A stretch of DNA of 23,264 nt from Oscillospiraceae bacterium (GCA_012513005.1 JAAZCZ010000095.1:1-23264), one strand, 5' to 3'. Positions 6,416 to 14,825 are shown, counted from the first letter of the stretch. Notes: a model not told the origin generated them from the sequence alone. Made by a program: numbers and translations.

Positions 6416-7603
6416 GTGAAACGGACTAACACCTTTACAATATTAGCTGTCGCAATTTTGTTTTTGGGCATGGCTACATATATAGGCTATTACATATATA
6501 AGGCAGCCACAAGACCCTATAAAACCGTGACAGCAATAGAAGAGAGCATGGATTTAAACGTGCAGGCAGACGGAATTGTTATAAGAGACGAATACAAAAT
6601 AGTTTCTGATTTGCCGTACATGCTCCCGCTTAATAAGAGCAAAATGCGGGTGTCGGCAAACGAGCCTGTTTACTGTGCGTCGGATAATGCGGATAATATA
6701 AAATCAGCGGAGTTAAGGCTGCAAATAACTGCGGAAATAGAAATGACAGAGGCAGTCTTGTCTAATATTAGCGAAGAGATTCTAAGTAACGAGATAAAAA
6801 GAGATAAGGCGACAAGAGACGAAATCAGAAATCTAGCAGCTGCCAAAAATAAAGGCGACAGCCGGGCAGAAAACATGGCTGCGCTTAGCATAAAGCTGCT
6901 AAGCGGCAGCACAAGCCGAGACAAGCTCACAGAAAACATAGCTGCGCTGGAAGCTAAAATGGAGCTTTTGCCACACATTTCCGATGTCTGCACAATAATA
7001 AAATCTGAGCAGGCGGGCATGTTTTTCACATACTCAGACGGGCTTGAGAGCCTGTCGTCAGATAATCTTCGGGATATTACGCCGTCGGCATTAAAAGAGC
7101 TAATCGCCGGCAGCACGCCTGAGCACAGCAATAAGACGGGTAAGATAGTTTTTGGGCAGAGAAGATATTTTGCAACCGTGCTCTCCGGCGAGAACGCAGA
7201 AAAAGTTAAAAACGCAGGCTCAGGTCTTACTGCCCGATACGGGGCAGAGGAAATTAAAATGAGGCTGTCTTATATAAGCTCACCGGAGGGTGGCGCCTGC
7301 GCTGTTATTTTATACAGCATGGATGACTCCGATGCCCTGCTTTCAGGCAGAAAACTAAGCCTTGAAATAATATACTCGGGCATCAGCGGAATAAAAATCC
7401 CGACAGCAGCAATTAATACTGCGGAAGACGGTACAAGCTTTGTGTATATTTCGCACTTGGGCACAGCAGCCGGGCGAAATGTTTCTGTGCTTTGGCAGCA
7501 CGGGGATGAGAGCTTGGTTGAAAGCGGCGGCGGGCCCGGCATTAAAGCGGGAGACATTGTCGTTGTGGGCAATAATATTAAAGAGGGGATGCCGATTGAC
7601 TGA
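6416..7603 (+). CDS. HlyD-like single-pass membrane protein
   Basis: A 395-residue protein with a cytoplasmic Lys/Arg start, one membrane helix at about 8-29 and a large extracellular part. Residues 48-56 (NVQADGIVIRDE) and the C-terminal KAGDIVVVGNNIKEGMPI resemble the lipoyl/barrel-sandwich halves of HlyD-type adaptor proteins. They enclose a charged helical region at about 95-185, probably coiled-coil. The GTG start follows AGGGGG at a 10-base spacing. Its stop overlaps the yggS start. It occupies the slot just upstream of yggS-sepF, held by ylmD in Bacillus. No ABC transporter partner is nearby, so an export role is unproven; an envelope or division-associated role is inferred only from location. 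Confidence 0.7.
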   Translation: MKRTNTFTILAVAILFLGMATYIGYYIYKAATRPYKTVTAIEESMDLNVQADGIVIRDEYKIVSDLPYMLPLNKSKMRVSANEPVYCASDNADNIKSAELRLQITAEIEMTEAVLSNISEEILSNEIKRDKATRDEIRNLAAAKNKGDSRAENMAALSIKLLSGSTSRDKLTENIAALEAKMELLPHISDVCTIIKSEQAGMFFTYSDGLESLSSDNLRDITPSALKELIAGSTPEHSNKTGKIVFGQRRYFATVLSGENAEKVKNAGSGLTARYGAEEIKMRLSYISSPEGGACAVILYSMDDSDALLSGRKLSLEIIYSGISGIKIPTAAINTAEDGTSFVYISHLGTAAGRNVSVLWQHGDESLVESGGGPGIKAGDIVVVGNNIKEGMPID

Positions 7604-8273
7604 GCAGGCTATAAAAATAGACGAAATTAAAAAAAGAGCTAAAAAAGCTGCTGCGGGCAGGCAGGTTTTAATAGTCGCTGCTGCAAAGCAGCAAGACAGC
7701 ACTGCTGTTCGTGCCGCAATCTGTGCCGGGATAGAGGATGTCGGCGAAAACAGGGTGCAGGAGCTTAGTGCAAAATATGACGAGGGAGCATACAAGGGCG
7801 CAAGGCTGCATTTTATCGGCAGATTGCAGTCCAACAAAATAAACGCTCTGCTCGGCAAGGTATTTTTAATTCACTCGGTAGATTCATTAAAGCTTTTAGA
7901 GCAGATATCGCAGCGTGCAATAAGGCGCCAAATAGTACAAGATGTGCTTTTGCAGGTGAATATCGGAAACGAAGACTCAAAGGGTGGCTTTAAGCCTGAT
8001 GAAATGCATGATATTTGCAAAATTGCAGGCCGATTTAGCTGCGTCAAAGTGCGCGGACTTATGGCAATACCTCCGGTTTTGACCGAAGAAGGGGGAAATT
8101 GTCGATATTTTCACTCAATGAGAGAGCTTTTTATTGACATAGAGGCAAAACAATACGATAATATAGACATGGAATTTTTGTCCATGGGCATGAGCATGGA
8201 TTTTGAAGATGCAATAGCAGCAGGCGCAAACATTGTTCGCGTCGGCTCGGCTATATTCGGAGCTCGCTCATAG
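7596..8273 (+). CDS. yggS: YggS/PLPBP family pyridoxal-phosphate homeostasis protein
   Basis: A 225-residue alanine-racemase-fold PLP carrier (YlmE in Bacillus) that buffers cellular PLP and affects amino-acid pools. Motifs: LIVAAAK with the probable PLP Lys at residue 31, HFIGRLQSNK, VDSLKLLEQ, LLQVNIGNEDSKGGF, VRGLMAIPP and the phosphate-binding SMGMSMDFEDAI with VRVGSAIFG. The frame is open upstream to about 7440, but homology begins only here. The TTG at 7596 has a GAGGGG ribosome binding site seven bases upstream, giving an eight-base overlap with the previous gene. Linkage to sepF is widely conserved in Firmicutes. Confidence 0.92.
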   Translation: MTEQAIKIDEIKKRAKKAAAGRQVLIVAAAKQQDSTAVRAAICAGIEDVGENRVQELSAKYDEGAYKGARLHFIGRLQSNKINALLGKVFLIHSVDSLKLLEQISQRAIRRQIVQDVLLQVNIGNEDSKGGFKPDEMHDICKIAGRFSCVKVRGLMAIPPVLTEEGGNCRYFHSMRELFIDIEAKQYDNIDMEFLSMGMSMDFEDAIAAGANIVRVGSAIFGARS

Positions 8274-8311
8274 GGGCAGATTTTTCGCAGAACAAAGAAG
8301 GAATGAATGTA

Positions 8312-8854
8312 ATGGGATTTTTAGATGAGCTGAAAAAGCTTACTCGGCCATACGACGAAGACGACGAAATGTTTGACAGCGAGGCAAACCTCGCCAGATC
8401 AACTCCGAGGTACACAGCCCGCGGGGAAGAGCCTGCACAGGCTGAGAGGAGAACGTCTTTTTTTGCCGAAAAGAGACCGGAGGAGCAGGAAGCTGAGGCA
8501 AGACCCTATTACCCGCCTCCCCGCAAGGAGAAGGAGCCCCGTCAGGACAGCAGCAAGGTGTTTAATGTCGGCGCATCTCAGCAGAGAGTTGTTCTCATCA
8601 CTCCGCGTGTATTTGATGATGCAGTCGGGATTGCAAACCATCTAAAAGACAGGCACACAGTTGTAATGAACTTAGAGAACACAGAAAAGACAACAGCTCG
8701 CAGGCTGATTGACTTTCTTTCCGGAGTTGCCTATGCACAGGACGGCAAGATAAAAAAAGTCTCCGGCAGCATCTTCCTCATCATGCCCTACAATGTGGAC
8801 TTGATGGGTGATCTTGTCGATGACATAGAAAACAGCAACCAGATTTATTTCTAA
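8312..8854 (+). CDS. sepF: Cell division protein SepF
   Basis: SepF tethers FtsZ to the membrane and promotes septum formation. The 180-residue product starts MGFLDELKKL, the short amphipathic membrane-binding helix typical of SepF. A charged, Pro-rich linker follows (about 15-80), then the conserved C-terminal domain (83-178: RVVLITPRVFDDA..IANHLKD...VVMNLE....RRLIDFLSG...AQDGKIKKVSGSIFLIMP). The ATG at 8312 is chosen because AAGGA lies nine bases upstream. The in-frame ATG at 8303 abuts the same site and would disrupt the N-terminal helix. The gene lies 38 bases after yggS and 43 before divIVA. Confidence 0.95.
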   Translation: MGFLDELKKLTRPYDEDDEMFDSEANLARSTPRYTARGEEPAQAERRTSFFAEKRPEEQEAEARPYYPPPRKEKEPRQDSSKVFNVGASQQRVVLITPRVFDDAVGIANHLKDRHTVVMNLENTEKTTARRLIDFLSGVAYAQDGKIKKVSGSIFLIMPYNVDLMGDLVDDIENSNQIYF

Positions 8855-8897
8855 AACAAATAAAACCTAATAATAAGTAAACGGAGGTAGAATTCAG

Positions 8898-9524
8898 ATG
8901 GTTTCTCAGGATATCAGAGAAAAAACATTTGAGAAGGCCGTGTTCGGCGGCTATGATATGGGCGGGGTAGACGATTATCTGGACGAAATCGCCGCTGAGC
9001 TCGATGCTGCACAAAAGGAGAACATGACGCTCAGAGCCAAGCTCAAGGTGCTCGTTGAGAAGATTGAGGAGTATCGCCAGAGCGAGGACGCCATGCGACT
9101 CACCTTAGTGTCAGCTCAAAAGCTGGCCGGCCAGATTGAGAACGACGCCAAGGCCCGCGCCTCTAAGATACTTGATGAGGCAAACACAGCGGCAGCCAAG
9201 GCATATGAGAAAATCAAGACCGAGACTGTTGTTGAGCAGAGGCGTCTTATGGAAGCCAAGGCAGCTATTGCAAGCTACTTTGAGGCTGCTCGTGCCTCAC
9301 TAAACCGTCAGCTCGACTTTTTAGACAGACTTGCAGTCTCCGACCCCATGGCAGAGGCCAAGATTACAGAGGCTGTTAAGAGCATAGAGTCTCAGGCAGA
9401 CCAAATGCCCGCTGAGCCTGCACCCCGTATAGACTTTGGCGTAACAATGCAGGATGAAGCACCTGCAGAAAAGCCGGAAGAGGACAACATGACACGCATG
9501 TTCTCCTATGACGGACAGAACTGA
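8898..9524 (+). CDS. divIVA: Cell division/polarity protein DivIVA
   Basis: DivIVA binds negatively curved membrane at septa and poles and recruits division or wall-synthesis factors. The N-terminal lipid-binding domain is clear: IREKTFEKAVFGGYDMGGVDDYLDEI (given as residues 6-31) includes the conserved F..A..GYD..VDDYLD pattern. Residues 33-145 are a long heptad coiled coil, and the final 60 residues are acidic and Pro-rich. Length is 208 residues. A strong GGAGG site precedes the ATG by ten bases. The order yggS-sepF-divIVA-ileS-lspA matches the Bacillus arrangement, except that ylmG and ylmH, normally between sepF and divIVA, are absent. Confidence 0.93.
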   Translation: MVSQDIREKTFEKAVFGGYDMGGVDDYLDEIAAELDAAQKENMTLRAKLKVLVEKIEEYRQSEDAMRLTLVSAQKLAGQIENDAKARASKILDEANTAAAKAYEKIKTETVVEQRRLMEAKAAIASYFEAARASLNRQLDFLDRLAVSDPMAEAKITEAVKSIESQADQMPAEPAPRIDFGVTMQDEAPAEKPEEDNMTRMFSYDGQN

Positions 9525-9533
9525 TTTTTTGCA

Positions 9534-9582
9534 GGTAAGCGGGGCGGGGCCGCCGGCGTCGCTCCGCTTACCCCTATTTTTA
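9534..9582 (+). terminator. Hairpin between divIVA and ileS, terminator or attenuator
   Basis: GGTAAGCGG (9534-9542) pairs with CCGCTTACC (9564-9572). A GC-rich inner arm (GGCG/CGCC) forms in the loop, and TATTTTTATA follows. It may end or attenuate the upstream transcript. No T-box consensus or other riboswitch was recognised in the 84-base gap, although many Firmicute ileS genes carry a T-box. Confidence 0.55.
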
Positions 9583-9608
9583 TATGACAACAACTGGAGA
9601 GTAAACCT

Positions 9609-12422
9609 ATGTCCCCTGACTACAATAAAACAGTAAACCTACCGAAAACCGACTTTCCCATGCGAGCATCTCTGCCGGCGCGTGAGCCCGAGATGTTAAA
9701 CGAACTTTACGCACTCGGACTTTATGAGGAGATGCTAAAGAAAAACGAAGGCAGACCTATATTCAACCTGCACGACGGACCTCCGTTTTCAAACGGCCTT
9801 ATTCACATGGGCACAGCCCTTAATAAGAGCCTAAAAGACTTTATCACCAGATATAAATCAATGAGCGGCTACAACGCCATCTACATACCCGGCTGGGATA
9901 ACCACGGTATGCCGATTGAGTCTGCCATAATTAAAGAGCAGAAGCTAAAGCATAAGGAAATGTCCACTGCCGAGTTTCGTGACGCTTGCCGTGAGTTTGC
10001 ACAGAGATATGTAGACTTGCAGCGCGAGCAGTTTAAGCGTTTGGGTTGCTTGGGCGACTGGGATAATCTCTACCTCACAATGGAGCCTAAGTTTGAGGCA
10101 GAGGAAGTTCGTGTGTTCGGACAGATGTATGAAAAGGGCTACATCTACAAGGGCAAAAAGCCCGTGTACTGGTGCCCGCACGACGAAACTGCACTAGCTG
10201 AGGCGGAGATTGAATACGACCAAGATCCCTGCACCGCTATTTTCGTCAAGTTCAGAGTAAAAGACGATAAGGGCAAGCTATCTGCGCTCACTGACCTTGA
10301 CAAGACATATTTTGTTATTTGGACAACTACCACGTGGACACTGCCGGGCAACTTAGCTATCTGCCTCGGCAAGGACTTTACATATGTATTAGCCCGCATA
10401 CCCTCGGGCGAAGTACTTATTATTGCCAAGGAGCTGGCAGAGGATGTCCTTGGAGCCGCGGGAATAGATAAATACGATATTATTGGAGAGCTAAAGGGCT
10501 CTGAATTTGAGTTCATGACGGCACAGCACCCGATGTATGACAGAGACAGTCTGCTCATCTTGGGCGACCATGTCACCTTGGAAGCCGGTACAGGCTGCGT
10601 ACACACAGCGCCCGGACACGGTCACGAGGACTATGATATCTGCCGTCTCTACGATTCTCAAAAAAATACCGACATCGGCGTAATTGTACCCGTTGATGAC
10701 CACGGCAGGATGAACGAGCTTGCCGGCAAGTATGAGGGTCTCACAACAGACGATGCCAACAAAGCAATTATAAAAGACCTAGAGGAAGACGGCGCACTGC
10801 TTTCCTCCGAGAACATTGTCCACCAATACGCCCACTGCTGGCGCTGCAAGACCCCGATACTCTACAGAGCCACAGACCAGTGGTTCTGCTCGGTCGATGC
10901 CTTTAAGGACGAGGCTTGCGCTGCAAGCGATAAGGTAACTTGGATGCCCGAGTGGGGTCGTGAGCGCATGACCGCCATGATTCGTGAGAGATCTGACTGG
11001 TGCATTTCACGCCAGCGCAGATGGGGTCTGCCGATTCCCGTTTTCTACTGCGACAGCTGCGGAAAACCCGTATGCACAAAGGAAACAATAGAAAGCGTTG
11101 CCGAAAAATTCGGTAAGCAGGGTTCAAACGCATGGTTTGAGCTCGATGCCAAGGAGCTTCTGCCCGAGGGCTTTAGTTGCCCGCACTGCCATGCAGAGAG
11201 CTTCACAAAGGAAAAAGACACACTTGACGGCTGGTTTGACTCCGGCAGCACACACATAGCTTCTATGGAGCTTGATGCCCCGGGCAGATGGCCTGCCGAA
11301 ATGTACCTAGAAGGCGGAGACCAGTTTAGAGGCTGGTTCCAGTCCTCACTTTTAGTCGGAGTTGCCACCCGCGGAGCTGCCCCGTATAAGTCTGTTTTAT
11401 GCCACGGCTGGACAGTCGACGGCGAGGGCAAGGCAATGCACAAGTCGCTCGGAAACGGCGTGTATCCGGAGGAGATTATACCCAAATACGGCGCAGATTT
11501 AATCCGTCTTTGGGCAGGCTCTGCTGACTACCGCTTGGATGTCCGCTGCTCAGACAGCATTTTTAAGCAGCTTTCCGACAAGTATCTCAAAATAAGAAAC
11601 ACTGCCAGATTCATTCTGGGCAACCTAAACGGCTTTTCACCCGATGATTGCCTTAAATACGATGAGCTGCTCAGCTTAGACCGTTGGGCGCTGTCTGCCA
11701 CAAACAAGCTTATTGAAAAGTGCCTTGCAGCCTACGAAAAATATGAGTTTTTCGCAGTGACATATGCAGTACACAACTTCTGCATTGTTGAAATGTCTAA
11801 CTTCTATCTAGATATAATCAAAGACAGACTCTACTGCGATGCCGAGGACAGCTTGTCCAGGAAATCTGCGCAGACAACCATATTCCTGATACTCGATGCC
11901 ATGGTCAGGCTTCTTGCCCCCATACTGGCATTCACATCAAACGAGATTTGGCTTGCCATGCCGCACAGAAAAGAAGACGATGCCCGTCATGTTATGCTAA
12001 ACGACATGCCGAAGCCCGATGAGAGCCTTAAACTCAGCGCCGACGAGGCAGAAAAATGGGATAAGATCATCGCCCTGCGTGACGATGTCAATAAGGCAAT
12101 GGAGCTTGCACGCAGTGAAAAAATAGTCGGAAAACCCTTGGATGCCAAGGTAACACTCGGATATAAAAATTCCGAAGACGCAGCTTTCGTTTCGGCAATA
12201 AAGGATGAACTCGGACAGATATTTATTGTCTCAGAGGTAGTAGTCAAAAACGAAGAAATAGAAGGCATGAGCGCCGAGAGTGCAGAGGGGCTCAGCATTA
12301 AGGTTGAAGCAAGCACTCTGCCAAAATGCCCCCGTTGCTGGATGCGACATGAGGGTATCGGCACAAATGAAAACCATCCTGAGCTCTGCCCCCGCTGTGC
12401 GGCAGTACTCGACAATAAGTAA
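9609..12422 (+). CDS. ileS: Isoleucyl-tRNA synthetase, type 1
   Basis: A 937-residue class I aminoacyl-tRNA synthetase that charges tRNA-Ile. The HIGH region lies in PPFSNGLIHMGTALNK, so the signature reads HMGT at 66-69 rather than HxGH. The KMSKS loop reads AMHKS at 609-613 within GKAMHKSLGN. The CP1 editing domain is present (TTTTWTLPGNLA, HTAPGHGHEDYD). A C-terminal zinc finger with Cys907, 910, 927 and 930 marks the type 1, bacterial-like form. The ATG follows TGGAGAG at good spacing. The gene is followed 22 bases later by lspA. The two signature-motif variants are read directly; they may be lineage-typical. Confidence 0.97.
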   Translation: MSPDYNKTVNLPKTDFPMRASLPAREPEMLNELYALGLYEEMLKKNEGRPIFNLHDGPPFSNGLIHMGTALNKSLKDFITRYKSMSGYNAIYIPGWDNHGMPIESAIIKEQKLKHKEMSTAEFRDACREFAQRYVDLQREQFKRLGCLGDWDNLYLTMEPKFEAEEVRVFGQMYEKGYIYKGKKPVYWCPHDETALAEAEIEYDQDPCTAIFVKFRVKDDKGKLSALTDLDKTYFVIWTTTTWTLPGNLAICLGKDFTYVLARIPSGEVLIIAKELAEDVLGAAGIDKYDIIGELKGSEFEFMTAQHPMYDRDSLLILGDHVTLEAGTGCVHTAPGHGHEDYDICRLYDSQKNTDIGVIVPVDDHGRMNELAGKYEGLTTDDANKAIIKDLEEDGALLSSENIVHQYAHCWRCKTPILYRATDQWFCSVDAFKDEACAASDKVTWMPEWGRERMTAMIRERSDWCISRQRRWGLPIPVFYCDSCGKPVCTKETIESVAEKFGKQGSNAWFELDAKELLPEGFSCPHCHAESFTKEKDTLDGWFDSGSTHIASMELDAPGRWPAEMYLEGGDQFRGWFQSSLLVGVATRGAAPYKSVLCHGWTVDGEGKAMHKSLGNGVYPEEIIPKYGADLIRLWAGSADYRLDVRCSDSIFKQLSDKYLKIRNTARFILGNLNGFSPDDCLKYDELLSLDRWALSATNKLIEKCLAAYEKYEFFAVTYAVHNFCIVEMSNFYLDIIKDRLYCDAEDSLSRKSAQTTIFLILDAMVRLLAPILAFTSNEIWLAMPHRKEDDARHVMLNDMPKPDESLKLSADEAEKWDKIIALRDDVNKAMELARSEKIVGKPLDAKVTLGYKNSEDAAFVSAIKDELGQIFIVSEVVVKNEEIEGMSAESAEGLSIKVEASTLPKCPRCWMRHEGIGTNENHPELCPRCAAVLDNK

Positions 12423-12444
12423 ACGGAGAAAAGGAGGCACTACT

Positions 12445-13635
12445 ATGATATATGCCATTGCTGCAGTAGCTGTTATTATTTTCGACCAGCTGGTTAAGTA
12501 TCTGGTAACCGTCAACATCCCGCTGAATACGGGTATAGTTAAAATCATACCCGGAGTAATCAGTCTTGTTAATGTACACAACAAGGGAGCAGCCTTCGGA
12601 ATTCTGCAAAACGGCAGAGTTTTGTTTATCCTGATTGCCTTTGTGTTCATCGGCGTTGTAGTTTACGCGCTTGTGAAGGGCATAATCAAAGCCCCCTTCG
12701 GTCGCTGGGCTGCTGTCGGAGTGCTTGCAGGTGCAATCGGAAACTGCATAGACCGCATAATGAACGGTTATGTTGTGGACATGTTCAAGCTTGAGTTTAT
12801 GAACTATGCCATATTCAATATTGCCGACATATTCATCTCCTGCTGCGGAATACTCTTCTGCATCTATATCATCATAGGTGACGATGAAGAGGAAGAGCCC
12901 GAAATCGAAGAGCGCAGTCACGGAGGTGGCAGACGCCGTGAGCTTTCCGAGCTTCGCCGTCGCCCCGCAATGGCAGATGCAGATTTAGAGGCAGACGGGA
13001 TTATTGCAGAGGATATGCCTCGCCGCCGCCCTCAGCCGGAGGATACTCCCCGTCGTCGCCCGCAGGTAGAAGATGCCCCGCGTCGCCGCCCGGAGGCAGA
13101 GGATGCGCCTCGTATGCGCCCGCAGGCAGAGGATGCCCCGCGCCGTCGCTCACAGCCGGAAGATGCTCCGCGCCGTCGCCCGACAGCAGCGCCGCCGGAA
13201 GACGCGCCTCGCCGCCGCCCTCCCCAGCAGGCAGCACCCCGCCGTCGCGAGGATCCCGAGCAGCCGAGAGAGGCTGCAGAATCTGCCGATCCCTTTGCTG
13301 AATGGGACCGCATGACACAGGCAGCCAGAGAAAAAAGGCGTGAGCAGGACAGAGCAATTGCAGCAAGAGCTGCAGCTAATATAGGCGAGCACCCTGCCCC
13401 GCAAAAGCCCTTGGCAGCACCGCCCAGACAGGAAAGGCAGGCTGCACCGCCTGCGTATGAGGACATTGCCATAATGAGCGATTTGCCCTTAGTCGAGGAA
13501 AGCTCTGTGCCCGAGCCTGCGCCCGTGCCCGCAGCTGCGGTAGAACCCGAGGTGCCTGCATACACGAAGCCGGCGCCGGCAGCACCCTTGTCAGACGGCT
13601 TTTCACTGGAAGATATAATAGCTGAATTTAAGTGA
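12445..13635 (+). CDS. lspA: Lipoprotein signal peptidase LspA with Arg/Pro-rich C-terminal extension
   Basis: LspA cleaves the signal peptide of diacylated prolipoproteins in the membrane. Residues 1-145 form a complete four-helix enzyme: DQLVKYLV (14-21), NKGAAFG (46-52), GNCIDRIMNG with catalytic Asp103, and FNIADIF with catalytic Asp128. The usual protein ends near 150-170 residues. Here the frame continues to 396. Residues 146-160 are acidic. Residues 192-256 are about six ten-residue PRRRPxxEDA repeats encoded by ~30-bp DNA repeats. A charged stretch (270-312), a Pro/Ala-rich segment and a terminal SDGFSLEDIIAEFK follow. LspA termini are cytoplasmic, so the tail should be cytosolic. AAGGAGG seven bases before ATG 12445 fixes the start; the open frame upstream to 12280 is ileS shadow. 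The stop overlaps the next start by four bases. Confidence 0.93.
   Translation: MIYAIAAVAVIIFDQLVKYLVTVNIPLNTGIVKIIPGVISLVNVHNKGAAFGILQNGRVLFILIAFVFIGVVVYALVKGIIKAPFGRWAAVGVLAGAIGNCIDRIMNGYVVDMFKLEFMNYAIFNIADIFISCCGILFCIYIIIGDDEEEEPEIEERSHGGGRRRELSELRRRPAMADADLEADGIIAEDMPRRRPQPEDTPRRRPQVEDAPRRRPEAEDAPRMRPQAEDAPRRRSQPEDAPRRRPTAAPPEDAPRRRPPQQAAPRRREDPEQPREAAESADPFAEWDRMTQAAREKRREQDRAIAARAAANIGEHPAPQKPLAAPPRQERQAAPPAYEDIAIMSDLPLVEESSVPEPAPVPAAAVEPEVPAYTKPAPAAPLSDGFSLEDIIAEFK
13018..13209 (+). repeat. Coding ~30-bp tandem repeat in the lspA tail
   Basis: About six units encode PRRRPQPEDT, PRRRPQVEDA, PRRRPEAEDA, PRMRPQAEDA, PRRRSQPEDA and PRRRPTAAPPEDA. The last unit is longer by four codons. 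The units differ at synonymous positions, so the array has been kept under coding constraint rather than freshly expanded. Confidence 0.85.
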
Positions 13636-14543
13636 GAATAGAGATAATTGCTAAGGAGAGCGGCGAGAGAATCGACGCTCTCCTTGCGCGCAGTATAGAG
13701 GGGCTTTCAAGATCCCGCGCGCAGAAATTAATAGCAGAAGGGCTTGTAACACTAAACGGCATACCCGCACAAAAGAGCCAAGTCTGCAAAATTGGCGAAG
13801 TTTATCTTGTTTTTTTGCCGGAGGATACAGGAGATAAGCTTCCCGAGGCAGAGGATATTAAACTCTGCATAGCCTATGAGGATGAGGACATAATAGTAGT
13901 AAATAAGAAAAGAGGCATGGTTGTACACCCGGCACCCGGGCATACATCGGGCACCTTGGTCTCAGCTCTGCTTGCCCACACAGGCGGCAGGCTTTCTGAT
14001 ATAGGCGGGGAAACAAGGCCGGGAATTGTGCATCGAATAGACAAGGAGACCTCGGGGCTTATTATTGCCGCTAAGAATAACGAGGCACACGCAGGGCTTA
14101 AAAAGCAGCTGCAAAAGCACGAAATTGTGAGAATATACGAAGCTGTTATTCTGGGCAATCTTAAAAGCATTAAAGGCACAATAGATAAGCCCATAGGCAG
14201 ACACCCTGTGCATCGCAAAAAGATGGCAATAGTTGAGGGAGGCAGAAACGCCGTAACTCACTATGAGAGCGTAGCTAAATACAGAGGATATGAGCATATA
14301 AAATGCAGGCTCGAAACAGGCAGAACGCACCAGATAAGAGTGCATTTAGCCTCAGTCGGACATCCCCTGCTCGGCGACAGCGTGTACGGAAAGGGCAAAG
14401 AAAAGGGGCTAACAGGTCAGTGCCTGCATGCCCGCGAGCTTAGCTTTATCCACCCGATAAACGGCGAGAAAATAGAAATCCTAACTGATTTGCCTGAGTA
14501 TTTTACAGATGTACTGGGCAAGCTCGGAGCAAAGTCGGAGTAA
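13632..14543 (+). CDS. rluD: RluA-family 23S rRNA pseudouridine synthase (YlyB/RluD-like)
   Basis: A 303-residue pseudouridine synthase. An N-terminal S4 RNA-binding domain (about 12-58: ERIDALLARSIEGLSRSRAQKLIAEG) precedes the catalytic domain with NKKRGMVVHPAPGH, HRIDKETSG (catalytic Asp137) and ETGRTHQIRVHLASVGHPLLGD. It isomerises uridine in large-subunit rRNA, probably in the RluD/RluB-type helix-69 region if it is the YlyB orthologue; the exact site is inferred from its position after lspA, as in Bacillus. The GTG start sits in a GTGA overlap with the lspA stop, so translation is coupled. A strong terminator follows, so this is the last gene of the operon. Confidence 0.9.
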   Translation: MRIEIIAKESGERIDALLARSIEGLSRSRAQKLIAEGLVTLNGIPAQKSQVCKIGEVYLVFLPEDTGDKLPEAEDIKLCIAYEDEDIIVVNKKRGMVVHPAPGHTSGTLVSALLAHTGGRLSDIGGETRPGIVHRIDKETSGLIIAAKNNEAHAGLKKQLQKHEIVRIYEAVILGNLKSIKGTIDKPIGRHPVHRKKMAIVEGGRNAVTHYESVAKYRGYEHIKCRLETGRTHQIRVHLASVGHPLLGDSVYGKGKEKGLTGQCLHARELSFIHPINGEKIEILTDLPEYFTDVLGKLGAKSE

Positions 14544-14589
14544 GCCAGATATTATGTTATTCAATAAAACAAAACAGAGTAAAAATCTC

Positions 14590-14637
14590 CCGGCTAAGCT
14601 AAACGCAGTTTTAGCTTAGCCGGTTGGTCGTTTTTAT
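14590..14637 (+). terminator. Intrinsic terminator of the csaB-to-rluD operon
   Basis: Perfect 14-bp stem (CCGGCTAAGCTAAA at 14590-14603 with TTTAGCTTAGCCGG at 14610-14623), six-base loop, then TTGGTCGTTTTTATTAT. Confidence 0.9.
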
Positions 14638-14716
14638 TATACATGCAACAGATAGCTACATATATCTAAGCTTGCGTAAATATAACGCTCGCACGCCGCA
14701 GCAATAAAATTTTGCA

Positions 14717-14739
14717 GTAGGGGCGAACTGCGTTCGCCC
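14717..14739 (+). repeat. REP-like palindrome 6 (subtype II)
   Basis: GTAG (14717-14720), then GGGCGAAC-TGC-GTTCGCCC. It has the same loop and framework as the element at 3257, with compensatory changes in two stem pairs. Confidence 0.75.
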
Positions 14740-14803
14740 GCTTTAATAGCCCAAAAAATTACTAAAATAGCAATAATTATGGGAAACACTAACTCTTTTA
14801 GCT

Positions 14804-14825
14804 GGCGACCACAGGTCGCCCCTAC
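14804..14825 (-). repeat. REP-like palindrome 7 (subtype I), next to the RAYT gene
   Basis: GGCGACC-ACA-GGTCGCC, with GTAG on the minus strand at 14822-14825. It lies 43 bases beyond the transposase stop codon and is inverted relative to palindrome 6, 65 bases away. Confidence 0.75.

Noticed and set aside
7440..7595. N-terminal extension of yggS
   Set aside because: No homology in the extra 52 residues and it overlaps the HlyD-like gene; TTG 7596 has a good ribosome binding site.
9525..9608. T-box riboswitch before ileS
   Set aside because: The gap is too short and no T-box consensus is present.
12280..12444. N-terminal extension of lspA inside ileS
   Set aside because: Overlaps the ileS zinc-finger coding region in another frame; AAGGAGG directly before ATG 12445 and LspA homology fix the start.
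13001..13606. Long open frames on the minus strand and in another plus frame across the lspA tail, some repeat-rich
   Set aside because: They are by-products of the GC-rich coding repeats; the plus-strand lspA frame has the ribosome binding site, family core and operon overlap.
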